NCBI RefSeq assembly: GCF_009602465.1
Contig: NZ_WBKP01000003.1
Location: 1 to 64,000 of the forward strand
DNA length: 64,000 nt
DNA from: Cumulibacter manganitolerans
GTDB taxonomy: Bacteria; Actinomycetota; Actinomycetes; Mycobacteriales; Antricoccaceae
Reading direction: 5' to 3'
Part shown: in pieces, positions 39,888 through 51,835 of the stretch
How the letters are laid out: each line of letters starts with the position of its first letter
Position numbering within the stretch: position 1 is the stretch's first letter
Notes under the pieces: generated by a model
The model's input: the letters and a program-made list of their open reading frames with translations, nothing else
Databases searched by the model: none
Told to the model about the DNA's origin: nothing
Translations under genes and position numbers: made by a program

Positions 39888-40297
39888 CCGACGACCAGCG
39901 CGACCCGGCAGCGCAGAACGACCCCACCCCCGACCCCGGCGCGGCGTACGACGCGATGGTCGAGAAGGAGCGCCTGCGCTCGGAGAAGCGGCAGCGCTCG
40001 CAGCACGGCAACGAGCAGGGCTGGACGGCGACCGGGACCCTGCTGTCCGGCATCATCGTGTGGGGACTGATCGGCTGGGGGCTCGCGGCGTGGACCGGCT
40101 GGCGGCCGTTCCTCGCGATCGGCGTGCTGCTCGGCGCCGGCCTCGGCGTGTACCTGGTTACCAAGCAGGCTGGCGATCCACCGCCGCTGATGGACATCTC
40201 GAAGGCGCAGGACGGCGGAATCCTGGGGCGGCGCACACCGCCGGACGACGGGCCGGGGGAGCCCTCCGCGGGACCGGACGAAGGTCACACCCGTTAG
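39884..40297 (+). CDS. AtpZ/AtpI-family small membrane protein
   Basis: The 137-residue protein has a charged N-terminal stretch (about 1-48) and two hydrophobic helices (about 50-70 and 75-90) in the pattern of AtpZ-type proteins, which accompany F-type ATP synthases. It ends in a Pro/Gly/Asp-rich tail. The GTG overlaps the preceding stop by 4 nt. Confidence 0.6.
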   Translation: MTDDQRDPAAQNDPTPDPGAAYDAMVEKERLRSEKRQRSQHGNEQGWTATGTLLSGIIVWGLIGWGLAAWTGWRPFLAIGVLLGAGLGVYLVTKQAGDPPPLMDISKAQDGGILGRRTPPDDGPGEPSAGPDEGHTR

Positions 40298-40342
40298 CGC
40301 CGAAATCCGCGCCCCGAGCCCCAATCAGATCGTTTGCTCATC

Positions 40343-40348
40343 TACACT
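40343..40348 (+). promoter_or_regulatory. -10 box of the atp operon
   Basis: TACACT lies 82 nt before the atpB start, giving a leader that holds a short hairpin (CCGTCGTCA-GGAAA-TGACGGCGG, about 40360-40383). No clear -35 is visible. Confidence 0.35.
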
Positions 40349-40430
40349 TCACAGAGTTGCCCGTCGTCAGGAAATGACGGCGGATGTCAGTGTGACTACG
40401 ACACGCTTCAGGCGGTGAAAGGAGATCAGA

Positions 40431-41240
40431 TTGATCGCCGCGGTCCTGGCGGAGAAGCCATACCCGGGGTTTGAAGCTCCTAATCCGAGCCACGAGTTCA
40501 ACCCGCCGGCGCTGGCGCAGTGGAACCTCTTCGGCATCGATTTCGAGATCACCCGCATCACCTTGATCAACTGGGTCGCCGTGCTGGTGGTGCTCGGGTT
40601 CTTCATCGCCGCCTCGCGCAAGCCGAAGGTGGTGCCCTCGCGGCTGCAGTTCGCCGGCGAGTCGGTGTACGGCTTCGTGCGCGGCAGCATCGCCCGCGAC
40701 GTGATCGGTCCGGAGGGCATCCGGTTCGCGCCGTACCTGGCGACCTTCTTCGTCTTCATCCTGGCCAACAACGTGATGGGCATCATCCCGTTCGCGCAGG
40801 TCGCCCCGACGGCGAAGTTCGCCCTCCCGCTCTTCCTCGCGTTGATCGTCTACGTCTGGTACATCGGCGTCGGCATCAAGCGCCAGGGCCTGGTCACCTA
40901 CTTCAAGAACCTGGCGTACATCCCGGGCGTCCCGTGGCCGCTGCACATCCTGCTGATCCCGATCGAGATCTTCTCCAAGCTGCTGTCGCGCCCGTTCACG
41001 CTCGCCGTCCGTCTGTTCGCGAACATGTTCGCCGGCCACCTGCTGCTGGTCGTGTTCGCCCTCGGCGGCATCTACATGGCCTCGCAGCCGCACCTCACCC
41101 TGAAGCTGCTCTCGCCGTTCTCGTTCGTCCTGGCGATCGCGATGACGTTCTTCGAGCTGCTCGTCGAGTTCCTACAGGCCTACGTCTTCACCCTGCTGAC
41201 CGCAACGTATCTGCAGGAGTCGACCAGCGGCGGGCACTGA
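40431..41240 (+). CDS. atpB: F1F0 ATP synthase subunit a
   Basis: The 269-residue membrane subunit forms the proton half-channels beside the c-ring. The essential Arg is in LAVRLFANMFAGH (about 194), and the C-terminal helix has FFELLVEFLQAYVFTLLTATYL. Five to six hydrophobic helices are visible. The start is TTG with AAAGGAG 7 nt upstream. Confidence 0.96.
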   Translation: MIAAVLAEKPYPGFEAPNPSHEFNPPALAQWNLFGIDFEITRITLINWVAVLVVLGFFIAASRKPKVVPSRLQFAGESVYGFVRGSIARDVIGPEGIRFAPYLATFFVFILANNVMGIIPFAQVAPTAKFALPLFLALIVYVWYIGVGIKRQGLVTYFKNLAYIPGVPWPLHILLIPIEIFSKLLSRPFTLAVRLFANMFAGHLLLVVFALGGIYMASQPHLTLKLLSPFSFVLAIAMTFFELLVEFLQAYVFTLLTATYLQESTSGGH

Positions 41241-41323
41241 GCCTGACGCGACCGCACACCCCGCTTCACCCACCAACCGCGTTCGAGTGACAGGCACTCG
41301 AGCACCTTAGAAGGAGACACCAC

Positions 41324-41551
41324 ATGGTTGACGTCCTTGCCGCAGTTTCTGGCAACCTGGGCGCCGTTGCCTATGGCCTGGCCGCGATCGGCCCGGGCAT
41401 CGGCGTAGGTATCGTGTTCGCCGCGTACATCCAGGCGACCGCCCGCCAGCCCGAGTCGGCGAGCATGACCCGCACCTACCTGTTCATGGGCTTCGCGCTG
41501 TCCGAGGCGCTCGCGCTGATCGGCTTCGTCGTTCCGTTCATCTTCAGCTAG
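41324..41551 (+). CDS. atpE: F1F0 ATP synthase subunit c
   Basis: The 75-residue hairpin protein forms the rotor ring. The glycine-rich first helix (GPGIGVGIVF), the polar loop ARQPES and the ion-carrying Glu61 in FALSEALALIGFV are clear. The Glu followed by Ala and no sodium-type ligand pattern suggests proton coupling. AAGGAG lies upstream of the ATG. Confidence 0.97.
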   Translation: MVDVLAAVSGNLGAVAYGLAAIGPGIGVGIVFAAYIQATARQPESASMTRTYLFMGFALSEALALIGFVVPFIFS

Positions 41552-41622
41552 TCGGTCGAGAAGATTTCGACTGACCAACATGCCCCGTCGGTACTCGCCG
41601 GCGGGCCAGGAGATGGGACGAC

Positions 41623-42240
41623 ATGAACACGACGTTCATTGCTGCGGAGTCGACCAACCCGCTGATTCCACCAGTCGGTGAGATCATCATCGGGCTGATC
41701 GCCTTCGCGATCCTCGCCTTCATTCTGATCAAGTTCGTGTGGCCGGCTTTCGAGAAGTCGTACGCCGCGCGGGCCGAGGCGATCGAAGGCGGCATCGCGC
41801 GTGCCGAGGCGGCGCAGCGCGAGGCCAAGGCCGCGCTGGACAAGTACAACGCGCAGCTCGCCGGGGCCCGTCAGGAGGCGGCGCAGATCCGCGAGGACGC
41901 GCGCGCCGAGGGACAGAAGATCCTCGACGACATGCGTGCCCAGGCGCAGACCGAGTCCGAGCGCATCGTGGCGCGCGGCGACGAGCAGCTGCAGGCGCAG
42001 CGCAGCCAGGTCGTCGGCGAGCTTCGCCAGCAGGTCGGCGCGCTGTCGGTCAACCTGGCCAGCCGCATCGTCGGCGAGTCGCTGCAGGACGACGCCCGTA
42101 CGGCGGCGACCGTGGAGCGCTTCCTCGCCGACCTGGAGAAGGTCGCGGGGCCCGACGGCGCCGCGCGCACCCAGCCCGCGGGCTCGGGCGCGCCTGCTGC
42201 GGGCCAGCAGCCGCTGTTCGGCACCGAGCAGGGAGAGTAG
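41623..42240 (+). CDS. atpF: F1F0 ATP synthase subunit b
   Basis: The 205-residue protein has one N-terminal membrane helix (about 22-44) and a long charged coiled coil (about 45-170) that forms the peripheral stalk. A Gly/Pro/Ala-rich tail ends it. It is a separate gene here, with a delta subunit of its own downstream. Confidence 0.95.
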   Translation: MNTTFIAAESTNPLIPPVGEIIIGLIAFAILAFILIKFVWPAFEKSYAARAEAIEGGIARAEAAQREAKAALDKYNAQLAGARQEAAQIREDARAEGQKILDDMRAQAQTESERIVARGDEQLQAQRSQVVGELRQQVGALSVNLASRIVGESLQDDARTAATVERFLADLEKVAGPDGAARTQPAGSGAPAAGQQPLFGTEQGE

Positions 42241-42245
42241 GCACC

Positions 42246-43079
42246 GTGGTACCGGCATTGATGCAGGCAACGAGCCGTGAGTCGCTCGCGCGGCTCCGGG
42301 ATCGTCTGGAGCAGATCGCCGGGGGGCTCGATCCGCAGGCGTCGCTCGCGACGTCCCGCGAGCTCGCCGCGGTGGCCGCCCTGCTCGGCAAGGAGCCCGC
42401 GGTGCGCCGCGCGCTGTCCGACCCGTCGGCCAGCGAGAGCAGCCGCACCGAGCTGGCCGGGCGGCTGTTCGCCCACCAGGTCGGTGAGACCGCCCTCGGG
42501 CTGGTCGTCGCGGCGGCCACCTCGGCGTGGTCGAACGCCGGTGACCTGGTCGACGGGTTGACCGACCTGTCGCACCAGGCGGCCTTCATCAGTGCGGAGC
42601 AGGACGGCTCGTTCGGCTCGGTCGAGGAGGAGGTCTTCCGCTTCGGCCGCGCGCTGGATGCGAACGGTGCGCTCGAGCAGGCGCTGTCGGACCAGTCGGC
42701 GCCGCTGGAGAACCGCCAGCGGCTGCTCGGCGAGCTGATCGACGGCAAGGCCGGCCCGATCAGCGCGCAGCTGCTGCACGACGTGCTCGCCAACCCGCGG
42801 GCCCGCTCGGTGTACAACTCGGTACAGGGGCTGGTCGAGGACGCGGCGGCTCGCCGCCGGCGCTCGGTCGCGATCGTCACCTCGCCCATCGCGCTGAGCG
42901 ATGATCAGGAGCGGCGGCTCGTGGCGAGCCTGTCGCGCATCTACGGACGCGAGATCTCCGTGTCGGTCGACGTCGACGGCAGCGTTCTCGGTGGCCTGCG
43001 GGTGCAGGTCGGCGACGACGTGATCGACGGGTCGGTCGCCGGACGGCTCGACGACATCCAGCGCCGGTTCGCTGGCTAG
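42246..43079 (+). CDS. atpH: F1F0 ATP synthase subunit delta
   Basis: The 277-residue delta subunit links F1 to the b stalk. The C-terminal signature GGLRVQVGDDVIDGSVAGRL (about 250-269) is diagnostic. It is longer than the enterobacterial form but does not carry the mycobacterial b-delta fusion. GTG at 42246 is 5 nt after atpF; an internal ATG at 42261 is an alternative. Confidence 0.94.
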   Translation: MVPALMQATSRESLARLRDRLEQIAGGLDPQASLATSRELAAVAALLGKEPAVRRALSDPSASESSRTELAGRLFAHQVGETALGLVVAAATSAWSNAGDLVDGLTDLSHQAAFISAEQDGSFGSVEEEVFRFGRALDANGALEQALSDQSAPLENRQRLLGELIDGKAGPISAQLLHDVLANPRARSVYNSVQGLVEDAAARRRRSVAIVTSPIALSDDQERRLVASLSRIYGREISVSVDVDGSVLGGLRVQVGDDVIDGSVAGRLDDIQRRFAG

Positions 43080-43118
43080 AAATCTTCGAAATACCAACGA
43101 GAGCAGGGACAAGAAACC

Positions 43119-44756
<1,638 letters not shown>

Positions 44757-44765
44757 GCCTAGGAC

Positions 44766-47169
<2,404 letters not shown>

Positions 47170-47202
47170 CCACCGCACGCACGCAGGAAGGAGGGCCGGC
47201 AC

Positions 47203-47592
47203 ATGTCACTGCACGTGGAGCTGGTTGCCGTCGAGCGGCTGCTGTGGTCGGGTGAGGCCGACATGGTCATCGCCCGGACGACCGAGGGCGAGCTGGGTAT
47301 TCTGCCCGGGCACGCCCCGGTGCTGGGCGAGCTCGCCGAGCCGGGCCTGGTGAAGATCAACCGGGCCGGGGGAGAGGGCACGCTCATCGCCGCGGTACAC
47401 GGCGGGTTCCTGTCGGTCAGCGACAAGGGCGTGTCGATCCTGGCCGAGTTCGCCGAGCTCTCGGACGAGATCGATGTCGAGCGCGCTCGCGCCGCGCTCG
47501 AGCGGGCCGAGGGCGGAGCCGAGGACGACGACGCGTCGGCGAAGGCGCGCGCCCAGTCGCGGCTGATGGCCGCGGAGCACGCGCGGGCCTGA
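47203..47592 (+). CDS. atpC: F1F0 ATP synthase subunit epsilon
   Basis: The 129-residue subunit has the N-terminal beta-sandwich ([17 protein letters not shown]) and a C-terminal helical hairpin ([14 protein letters not shown]) that regulates hydrolysis. AGGAAGGAG precedes the ATG. Confidence 0.95.
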   Translation: MSLHVELVAVERLLWSGEADMVIARTTEGELGILPGHAPVLGELAEPGLVKINRAGGEGTLIAAVHGGFLSVSDKGVSILAEFAELSDEIDVERARAALERAEGGAEDDDASAKARAQSRLMAAEHARA

Positions 47593-47607
47593 GCAACATG
47601 AACAACA

Positions 47608-47642
47608 ACGACGTCGCACCCAGGATCTGGGTGCGACGTCGT
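47608..47642 (+). terminator. Strong terminator after the atp operon
   Basis: A perfect 16-bp stem (ACGACGTCGCACCCAG with its complement) closes a 3-nt loop, followed by CTATCA. It ends 20 nt before the DUF2550 gene. Confidence 0.85.
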
Positions 47643-47662
47643 CTATCACCTGGCGAAAGTGG

Positions 47663-48097
47663 GTGGGCCTGGTGCATCTCGCAGGCTGGCTGATCGTGCT
47701 GGTCGCCCTCGTGGTGATCGCGGTGGGCACGTTCCTCTATCGGCGTCGCCGGATCCTCATCCTGCGCGGCGCGATCGAGATGTCGGTGCACCGCGGCCGC
47801 GGGCTGCGCGGCGGCTGGGTGCTCGGGGTGGCCCGGTTCACCGACGAGCACCTGGAGTGGTACCGGCTCACGTCGTTCCGCGCCGGGCCGTCGCTGCGCA
47901 TCAGCCGCCGCGACACGGAGATCAGCGCACGGCACGAGCCCGACGAGCGGGACGCCGTGTGGATGCCGCCGGAGTCCGTGGTGCTGCACCTGCAGACGAC
48001 GTCGGGGGAGCAGATCGTCGCGGTCCGCAAGAGTGCCGTGACCGGCCTGCTGTCGTGGTGGGAGTCCGCGCCCCCGCGCTGGATGCGCACGCGGTAG
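47663..48097 (+). CDS. DUF2550 family membrane protein
   Basis: The 144-residue protein has one N-terminal membrane helix and a soluble beta-rich domain (RFTDEHLEWYRLTSF, about 59-73). It occupies the place of the DUF2550 gene after atpC in mycobacteria. Function unknown. The start is GTG at 47663. Confidence 0.82.
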   Translation: MGLVHLAGWLIVLVALVVIAVGTFLYRRRRILILRGAIEMSVHRGRGLRGGWVLGVARFTDEHLEWYRLTSFRAGPSLRISRRDTEISARHEPDERDAVWMPPESVVLHLQTTSGEQIVAVRKSAVTGLLSWWESAPPRWMRTR

Positions 48098-48121
48098 CGC
48101 GGACTGCGTCCCGTCCGGTGC

Positions 48122-48706
48122 TCAGACCTGGCGGTCGCCGCCGGGCACCCATTTCACGTCGCCGTCCGGGTTGGCGTAGCGGCCGGCGATGAACAGCAGG
48201 TCCGAGAGCCGGTTGAGGTACTTGGCGGTCAACGGGCTGATGTCGTCGTACCGCTCGATCGCCGCCCACGTCGCGCGCTCCGCCCGCCGGGTCACCGTGC
48301 GCGCGAGGTGCAGATAGGCGGCCGCGTTGGTGCCGCCGGGCAGGATGAAGCTGTCGAGCTTGGACAGGCCCTCCTGGAGCTCGTCGCACCATGCCTCGAG
48401 GCGATCGACGTAGTCCGCCTCCACGCGCAACGGCGGGTACTTCGGGTTCTCCTGGTACGGCGTGCACAGGTCCGCACCCACGTCGAACAGGTCGTTCTGC
48501 ACGTGCCGCAGGATCACCCGAAGGCGATCGGAGACGTCGGGCGCGCACATGGGCGCGAGCACCAGGCCGATCACGCTGTTGGCCTCGTCGCAGTCGGCGT
48601 AGGCCTCCAGGCGCGGGTCGGTCTTGCTGATCCGGGAGAAGTCCCCGAGTCCGGTGGTGCCGGCGTCGCCGGTGCGGGTGTAGATCTTCGTCAGGTGAAC
48701 GGCCAT
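48122..48706 (-). CDS. Cob(I)yrinic acid a,c-diamide/cobalamin adenosyltransferase, PduO type
   Basis: The 194-residue enzyme adenosylates cobalamin, making the coenzyme needed by the B12-dependent mutase encoded at 51.8-53.8 kb. Signature: TRTGDAGTTGL (ATP site, about 10-20), the DECNS-like ADCDEANSVIG and LPGGTNAAAYLHLARTVTRRAER. The mRNA appears leaderless: TAATCT on this strand (48719-48714) ends 7 nt before the ATG. It is divergent from murA. Confidence 0.93.
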   Translation of the reverse strand: MAVHLTKIYTRTGDAGTTGLGDFSRISKTDPRLEAYADCDEANSVIGLVLAPMCAPDVSDRLRVILRHVQNDLFDVGADLCTPYQENPKYPPLRVEADYVDRLEAWCDELQEGLSKLDSFILPGGTNAAAYLHLARTVTRRAERATWAAIERYDDISPLTAKYLNRLSDLLFIAGRYANPDGDVKWVPGGDRQV

Positions 48707-48730
48707 ACCGTCGAGATTACCGGTGCTCAC

Positions 48731-48736
48731 TAGGAT
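48731..48736 (+). promoter_or_regulatory. -10 box of murA (leaderless)
   Basis: TAGGAT ends 6 nt before the murA ATG. The divergent TAATCT of the adenosyltransferase gene lies 12 nt to the left, so two promoters are packed in the 36-nt gap. Confidence 0.6.
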
Positions 48737-48742
48737 GGCCGG

Positions 48743-50017
48743 ATGGAGATCTTTCGCGTCACCGGCGGCGTCCGCCTCGCCGGCGAGGTCTTCGTGGGTG
48801 GGGCCAAGAACAGCGTGCTGAAGCTGATGGCGGCGGCCCTGCTGGCCGAGGGGGAGACCTGCCTGACGAACGTGCCGGACATCCTCGACGTGACGATCAT
48901 GAGCGAGGTGCTCCGGCGGCTCGGCTGCACCGTCGTCCGAGACGGCGACGCGATGCGCATCGACGTCCCCGGGCGGACGTCCACCGAGACCGACTACAGC
49001 CTGGTGCGCCGGATGCGCGCGTCGGTGGCGGTGCTCGGTCCGCTGGTGGCCCGCTACGGGCACGCCAAGGTGGCGATGCCCGGCGGTGACGCGATCGGCA
49101 TGCGCGGGCTGGACATGCACATCAACGGCCTCGTCGCGCTCGGCGCGGAGGTGCGCAGCGAGCACGGGTACCTCATCGCGTCGGCGAGCCGGCTGCGCGG
49201 CGCGCACGTCACCTTCGACTTCCCCAGCGTCGGGGCGACCGAGAACGTGCTGATGGCGGCGGTGCTCGCCGACGGCGACACGGTGATCGACAACGCCGCG
49301 CGGGAGCCGGAGATCGTCGACCTCGTGGAGATGCTGCAGTCGATGGGGGCGCAGATCTCCGGAGCGGGCGGCTCGACCCTGCGCGTCACCGGCGTCCGCG
49401 GCCTGCGGCCGACGGCGCACCACACCGTCCCGGACCGGATCGTCGCCGGCACCTGGGCGATCGCGGCGGTGATGACCCGCGGCGACGTCCGCGTGCGCGG
49501 CGCCCGCCCGCAGCACCTCGAGCGGGTACTGCAGCGGCTCGGCGACATGGGTGCGAGCGTGCGGCACGAGTCCGACGGGTTCTCGGTGTCCATCGATCGG
49601 CGTCCGACGGCCCGCAACATCGTGACCCTGCCGTACCCGGGGTTCCCGACCGATCTGCAGCCCATGGCCATCGCGCTCGGCGCGGTCGCGGACGGCGCGT
49701 CGACGCTCACCGAGAACGTCTTCGAGGGGCGCTTCATGTTCGTCAACGAGCTGATCCGGCTCGGCGCGAACATCCAGGTCGACGGGCACCACTGCGCGAT
49801 CGCCGGCATCGAGCGGCTCTCGAGCGCCCCTGTGGAGGCGACGGACATCCGCGCGGGCGCCGGCCTGGTGCTCGCCGGCCTCGTGGCGGACGGCACGACC
49901 GAGGTCGGCCACGTCGCGCACATCGACCGGGGCTACCCCGGGTTCGAGGCCAGCCTGCGCGGGCTGGGGGCGAGCATCGAACGGGTCAGCGTCCCCGACC
50001 TGTACCTGTCCGAGTAG
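48743..50017 (+). CDS. murA: UDP-N-acetylglucosamine 1-carboxyvinyltransferase
   Basis: The 424-residue enzyme starts peptidoglycan synthesis by adding enolpyruvate from PEP to UDP-GlcNAc. GGAKNSVLK (19-27) binds substrate. The catalytic loop reads PGGDAIGMR, with Asp116 where most bacteria have the fosfomycin-reactive Cys. Known Asp enzymes (M. tuberculosis, Chlamydia) are active and not alkylated by fosfomycin. TAGGAT at 48731-48736 suggests a leaderless transcript. Confidence 0.96.
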   Translation: MEIFRVTGGVRLAGEVFVGGAKNSVLKLMAAALLAEGETCLTNVPDILDVTIMSEVLRRLGCTVVRDGDAMRIDVPGRTSTETDYSLVRRMRASVAVLGPLVARYGHAKVAMPGGDAIGMRGLDMHINGLVALGAEVRSEHGYLIASASRLRGAHVTFDFPSVGATENVLMAAVLADGDTVIDNAAREPEIVDLVEMLQSMGAQISGAGGSTLRVTGVRGLRPTAHHTVPDRIVAGTWAIAAVMTRGDVRVRGARPQHLERVLQRLGDMGASVRHESDGFSVSIDRRPTARNIVTLPYPGFPTDLQPMAIALGAVADGASTLTENVFEGRFMFVNELIRLGANIQVDGHHCAIAGIERLSSAPVEATDIRAGAGLVLAGLVADGTTEVGHVAHIDRGYPGFEASLRGLGASIERVSVPDLYLSE

Positions 50018-50056
50018 TCTCGGGGGAATCCAGACCCCCACTTCGAAAGGCAGATC

Positions 50057-51049
50057 GTGACGACCTCTCCCGTCAAGGTTGCCGTCACCGGCGCCGCCGG
50101 TCAGATCGGCTACAGCCTCCTCTTCCGCATCGCATCGGGCGCACTGTTCGGTGCCGACACCCCGGTGGAGCTGCGACTGCTCGAGATCACGCCGGCGCTG
50201 AAGGCTCTCGAGGGCGTCGTCATGGAGCTCGACGACTGCGCCTTCCCCACGCTGGCCAAGGTCGAGATCGGCGACGACCCGAACAAGGTCTTCGACGGCG
50301 TCAACCACGCGCTCCTGGTCGGCGCGCGGCCGCGCGGACCGGGCATGGAGCGCGGTGACCTCCTCGAGGCCAACGGCGGCATCTTCGCCCCGCAGGGCAA
50401 GGCCCTGAACGAGGTCGCCGCGGACGACGTGCACATCACCGTCACCGGCAACCCGGCCAACACCAACGCGCTGATCGCGATGAACAACGCGCCGGACATC
50501 CCGGACACCCGGTTCTCCGCGCTCACCCGGCTCGATCACAACCGCGCGATCTCGCAGCTGGCCGCGAAGCTCGGCGTCCCGGTCACCGAGATCAAGAAGA
50601 TGACGATCTGGGGCAACCACTCGGCCACCCAGTACCCCGACCTGTTCCACGCCGAGGTCTCGGGCAAGAACGCCGCCGAGACGGTCGGTGACCAGGACTG
50701 GCTCGCCGGCACGTTCATCCCCACCGTCGCCAAGCACGGCGCGGCGATCATCGACGCGCGCGGCGCGTCGTCCGCCGCCTCCGCGGCGTCCGCCACCATC
50801 GACCACGCCCGCGACTGGGCGCTCGGGTCGGCCCAGGACGACTGGGTCTCCATGGCGGTCGCCTCCGACGGCTCGTACGGCGTCCCGGAGGGCCTGATCT
50901 CCTCGTTCCCCGTCGTGTGCAAGAACGGCGAGTACCAGATCGTCCAGGGCCTGGACATCGACGAGTTCTCCCGCGGCAAGATCGACGCGTCCGTCAAGGA
51001 GCTCGAGGAGGAGCGCGAGGCGGTTCGCGGCCTCGGGCTCATCAAGTAA
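50057..51049 (+). CDS. mdh: Malate dehydrogenase
   Basis: The 330-residue NAD enzyme interconverts malate and oxaloacetate. The NAD loop [11 protein letters not shown] (11-21), substrate Arg in [15 protein letters not shown], and catalytic His in [12 protein letters not shown] (about 190) are those of the cytosolic/Thermus type common in actinobacteria. GAAAGG precedes the GTG. Confidence 0.96.
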   Translation: MTTSPVKVAVTGAAGQIGYSLLFRIASGALFGADTPVELRLLEITPALKALEGVVMELDDCAFPTLAKVEIGDDPNKVFDGVNHALLVGARPRGPGMERGDLLEANGGIFAPQGKALNEVAADDVHITVTGNPANTNALIAMNNAPDIPDTRFSALTRLDHNRAISQLAAKLGVPVTEIKKMTIWGNHSATQYPDLFHAEVSGKNAAETVGDQDWLAGTFIPTVAKHGAAIIDARGASSAASAASATIDHARDWALGSAQDDWVSMAVASDGSYGVPEGLISSFPVVCKNGEYQIVQGLDIDEFSRGKIDASVKELEEEREAVRGLGLIK

Positions 51050-51061
51050 CCTGCAGCACCG

Positions 51062-51096
51062 AGAAGCGCCCCACCGGGATCCGGTGGGGCGCTTCT
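51062..51096. terminator. Terminator after mdh
   Basis: A perfect 16-bp stem (AGAAGCGCCCCACCGG with its complement) closes a GAT loop and is followed by TCGT. Confidence 0.85.
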
Positions 51097-51126
51097 TCGT
51101 GCTGGTTGGCGGCATTTTCGGCCTGC

Positions 51127-51200
51127 GACGTCTCGGCGCGCTCGGCCTCGCTCGTGCCTCGCTCGCCTCGTCTTGCTCGACGACCGCTGACGAGCCTGCG
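51127..51200. repeat. REP-like element (copy B)
   Basis: The stretch carries GTCTCGGCGCGCTCGG, several CTCGCTCG blocks and GCTCGACGACCGCTGACGAG, the reverse sense of the element at 706-757. It lies between convergent ends of mdh and the MaoC gene; the rest of this gap shows nothing else. Confidence 0.4.
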
Positions 51201-51223
51201 CTCCTCGCGCTTCGCGCTCGTCG

Positions 51224-51685
51224 CTACGGCACTACAACTGACAGCATGCGGGCGATGCACACGGGCTTCTCCACGCCCTCGGCCTCGATGGTCCAGTCCC
51301 AGGACGCGCGGCTGCCCATGGCGATGTCGGTGACCTCGGCGAGCGTCGCACTGGCGCGCAGCTTCGAGCCGACCGGTACCGGATGCGGGAAGCGGACCTT
51401 GTCGCAGCCGTAGTTCACGCCCATCTTCACGCCGTCGACGCGGGTCAGCTGCGAGCCGAACATCGGGATCAGCGACAGCGTCATGAAGCCGTGCGCGATC
51501 GTCGTCTTGAACGGACCCTGCTTGGCCTTCTCGACATCGACGTGGATCCACTGGTGGTCGCCGGTCGCGTCAGCGAACTGGTTCACCGCCTCCTGGGTGA
51601 CCTGGAACCAGTCGGTCGGGCCGAACGTGTTGCCGACGTTCGCCTTCAGATCGTCGATGCCGGTGAAAACCTTGACCTCTGCCAT
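51224..51685 (-). CDS. MaoC family dehydratase
   Basis: The 153-residue hot-dog protein is of the (R)-specific enoyl-CoA hydratase/NodN type. The catalytic dyad is in [13 protein letters not shown] (Asp about 41, His about 46), and [12 protein letters not shown] forms the overhang. It hydrates short or medium enoyl-CoA esters. Neighbourhood with the mutase gene suggests a role in acyl-CoA metabolism. The ATG follows GAGGAG. Confidence 0.88.
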   Translation of the reverse strand: MAEVKVFTGIDDLKANVGNTFGPTDWFQVTQEAVNQFADATGDHQWIHVDVEKAKQGPFKTTIAHGFMTLSLIPMFGSQLTRVDGVKMGVNYGCDKVRFPHPVPVGSKLRASATLAEVTDIAMGSRASWDWTIEAEGVEKPVCIARMLSVVVP

Positions 51686-51749
51686 GAGTGACTCCTCGTC
51701 AGGTGGGTCGCCCGGGCTTGTCGGGCGCTTGCTGTGAGGTTATCCATAG

Positions 51750-51764
51750 CCGAATCCGATTCGG
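51750..51764. promoter_or_regulatory. 15-nt palindrome between MaoC and mutase genes
   Basis: CCGAATC-C-GATTCGG is a perfect inverted repeat in the 150-nt divergent control region. It lies upstream of the mutase -10 TACAGT (51803-51808) and of a minus-strand TAACCT. It may be an operator for both genes. Confidence 0.5.
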
Positions 51765-51835
51765 AAGGCGGTCTGAGATGTGGCACCGCGGTACGGCTGA
51801 AATACAGTTAGCGCAATCTGTCTCTGGAGGTCCCC

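Noticed and set aside
48680-48742. Cobalamin riboswitch before the adenosyltransferase gene or murA
   Set aside because: The whole divergent gap is 36 nt and both genes have a -10 box 6-7 nt before the start codon, which leaves no leader.
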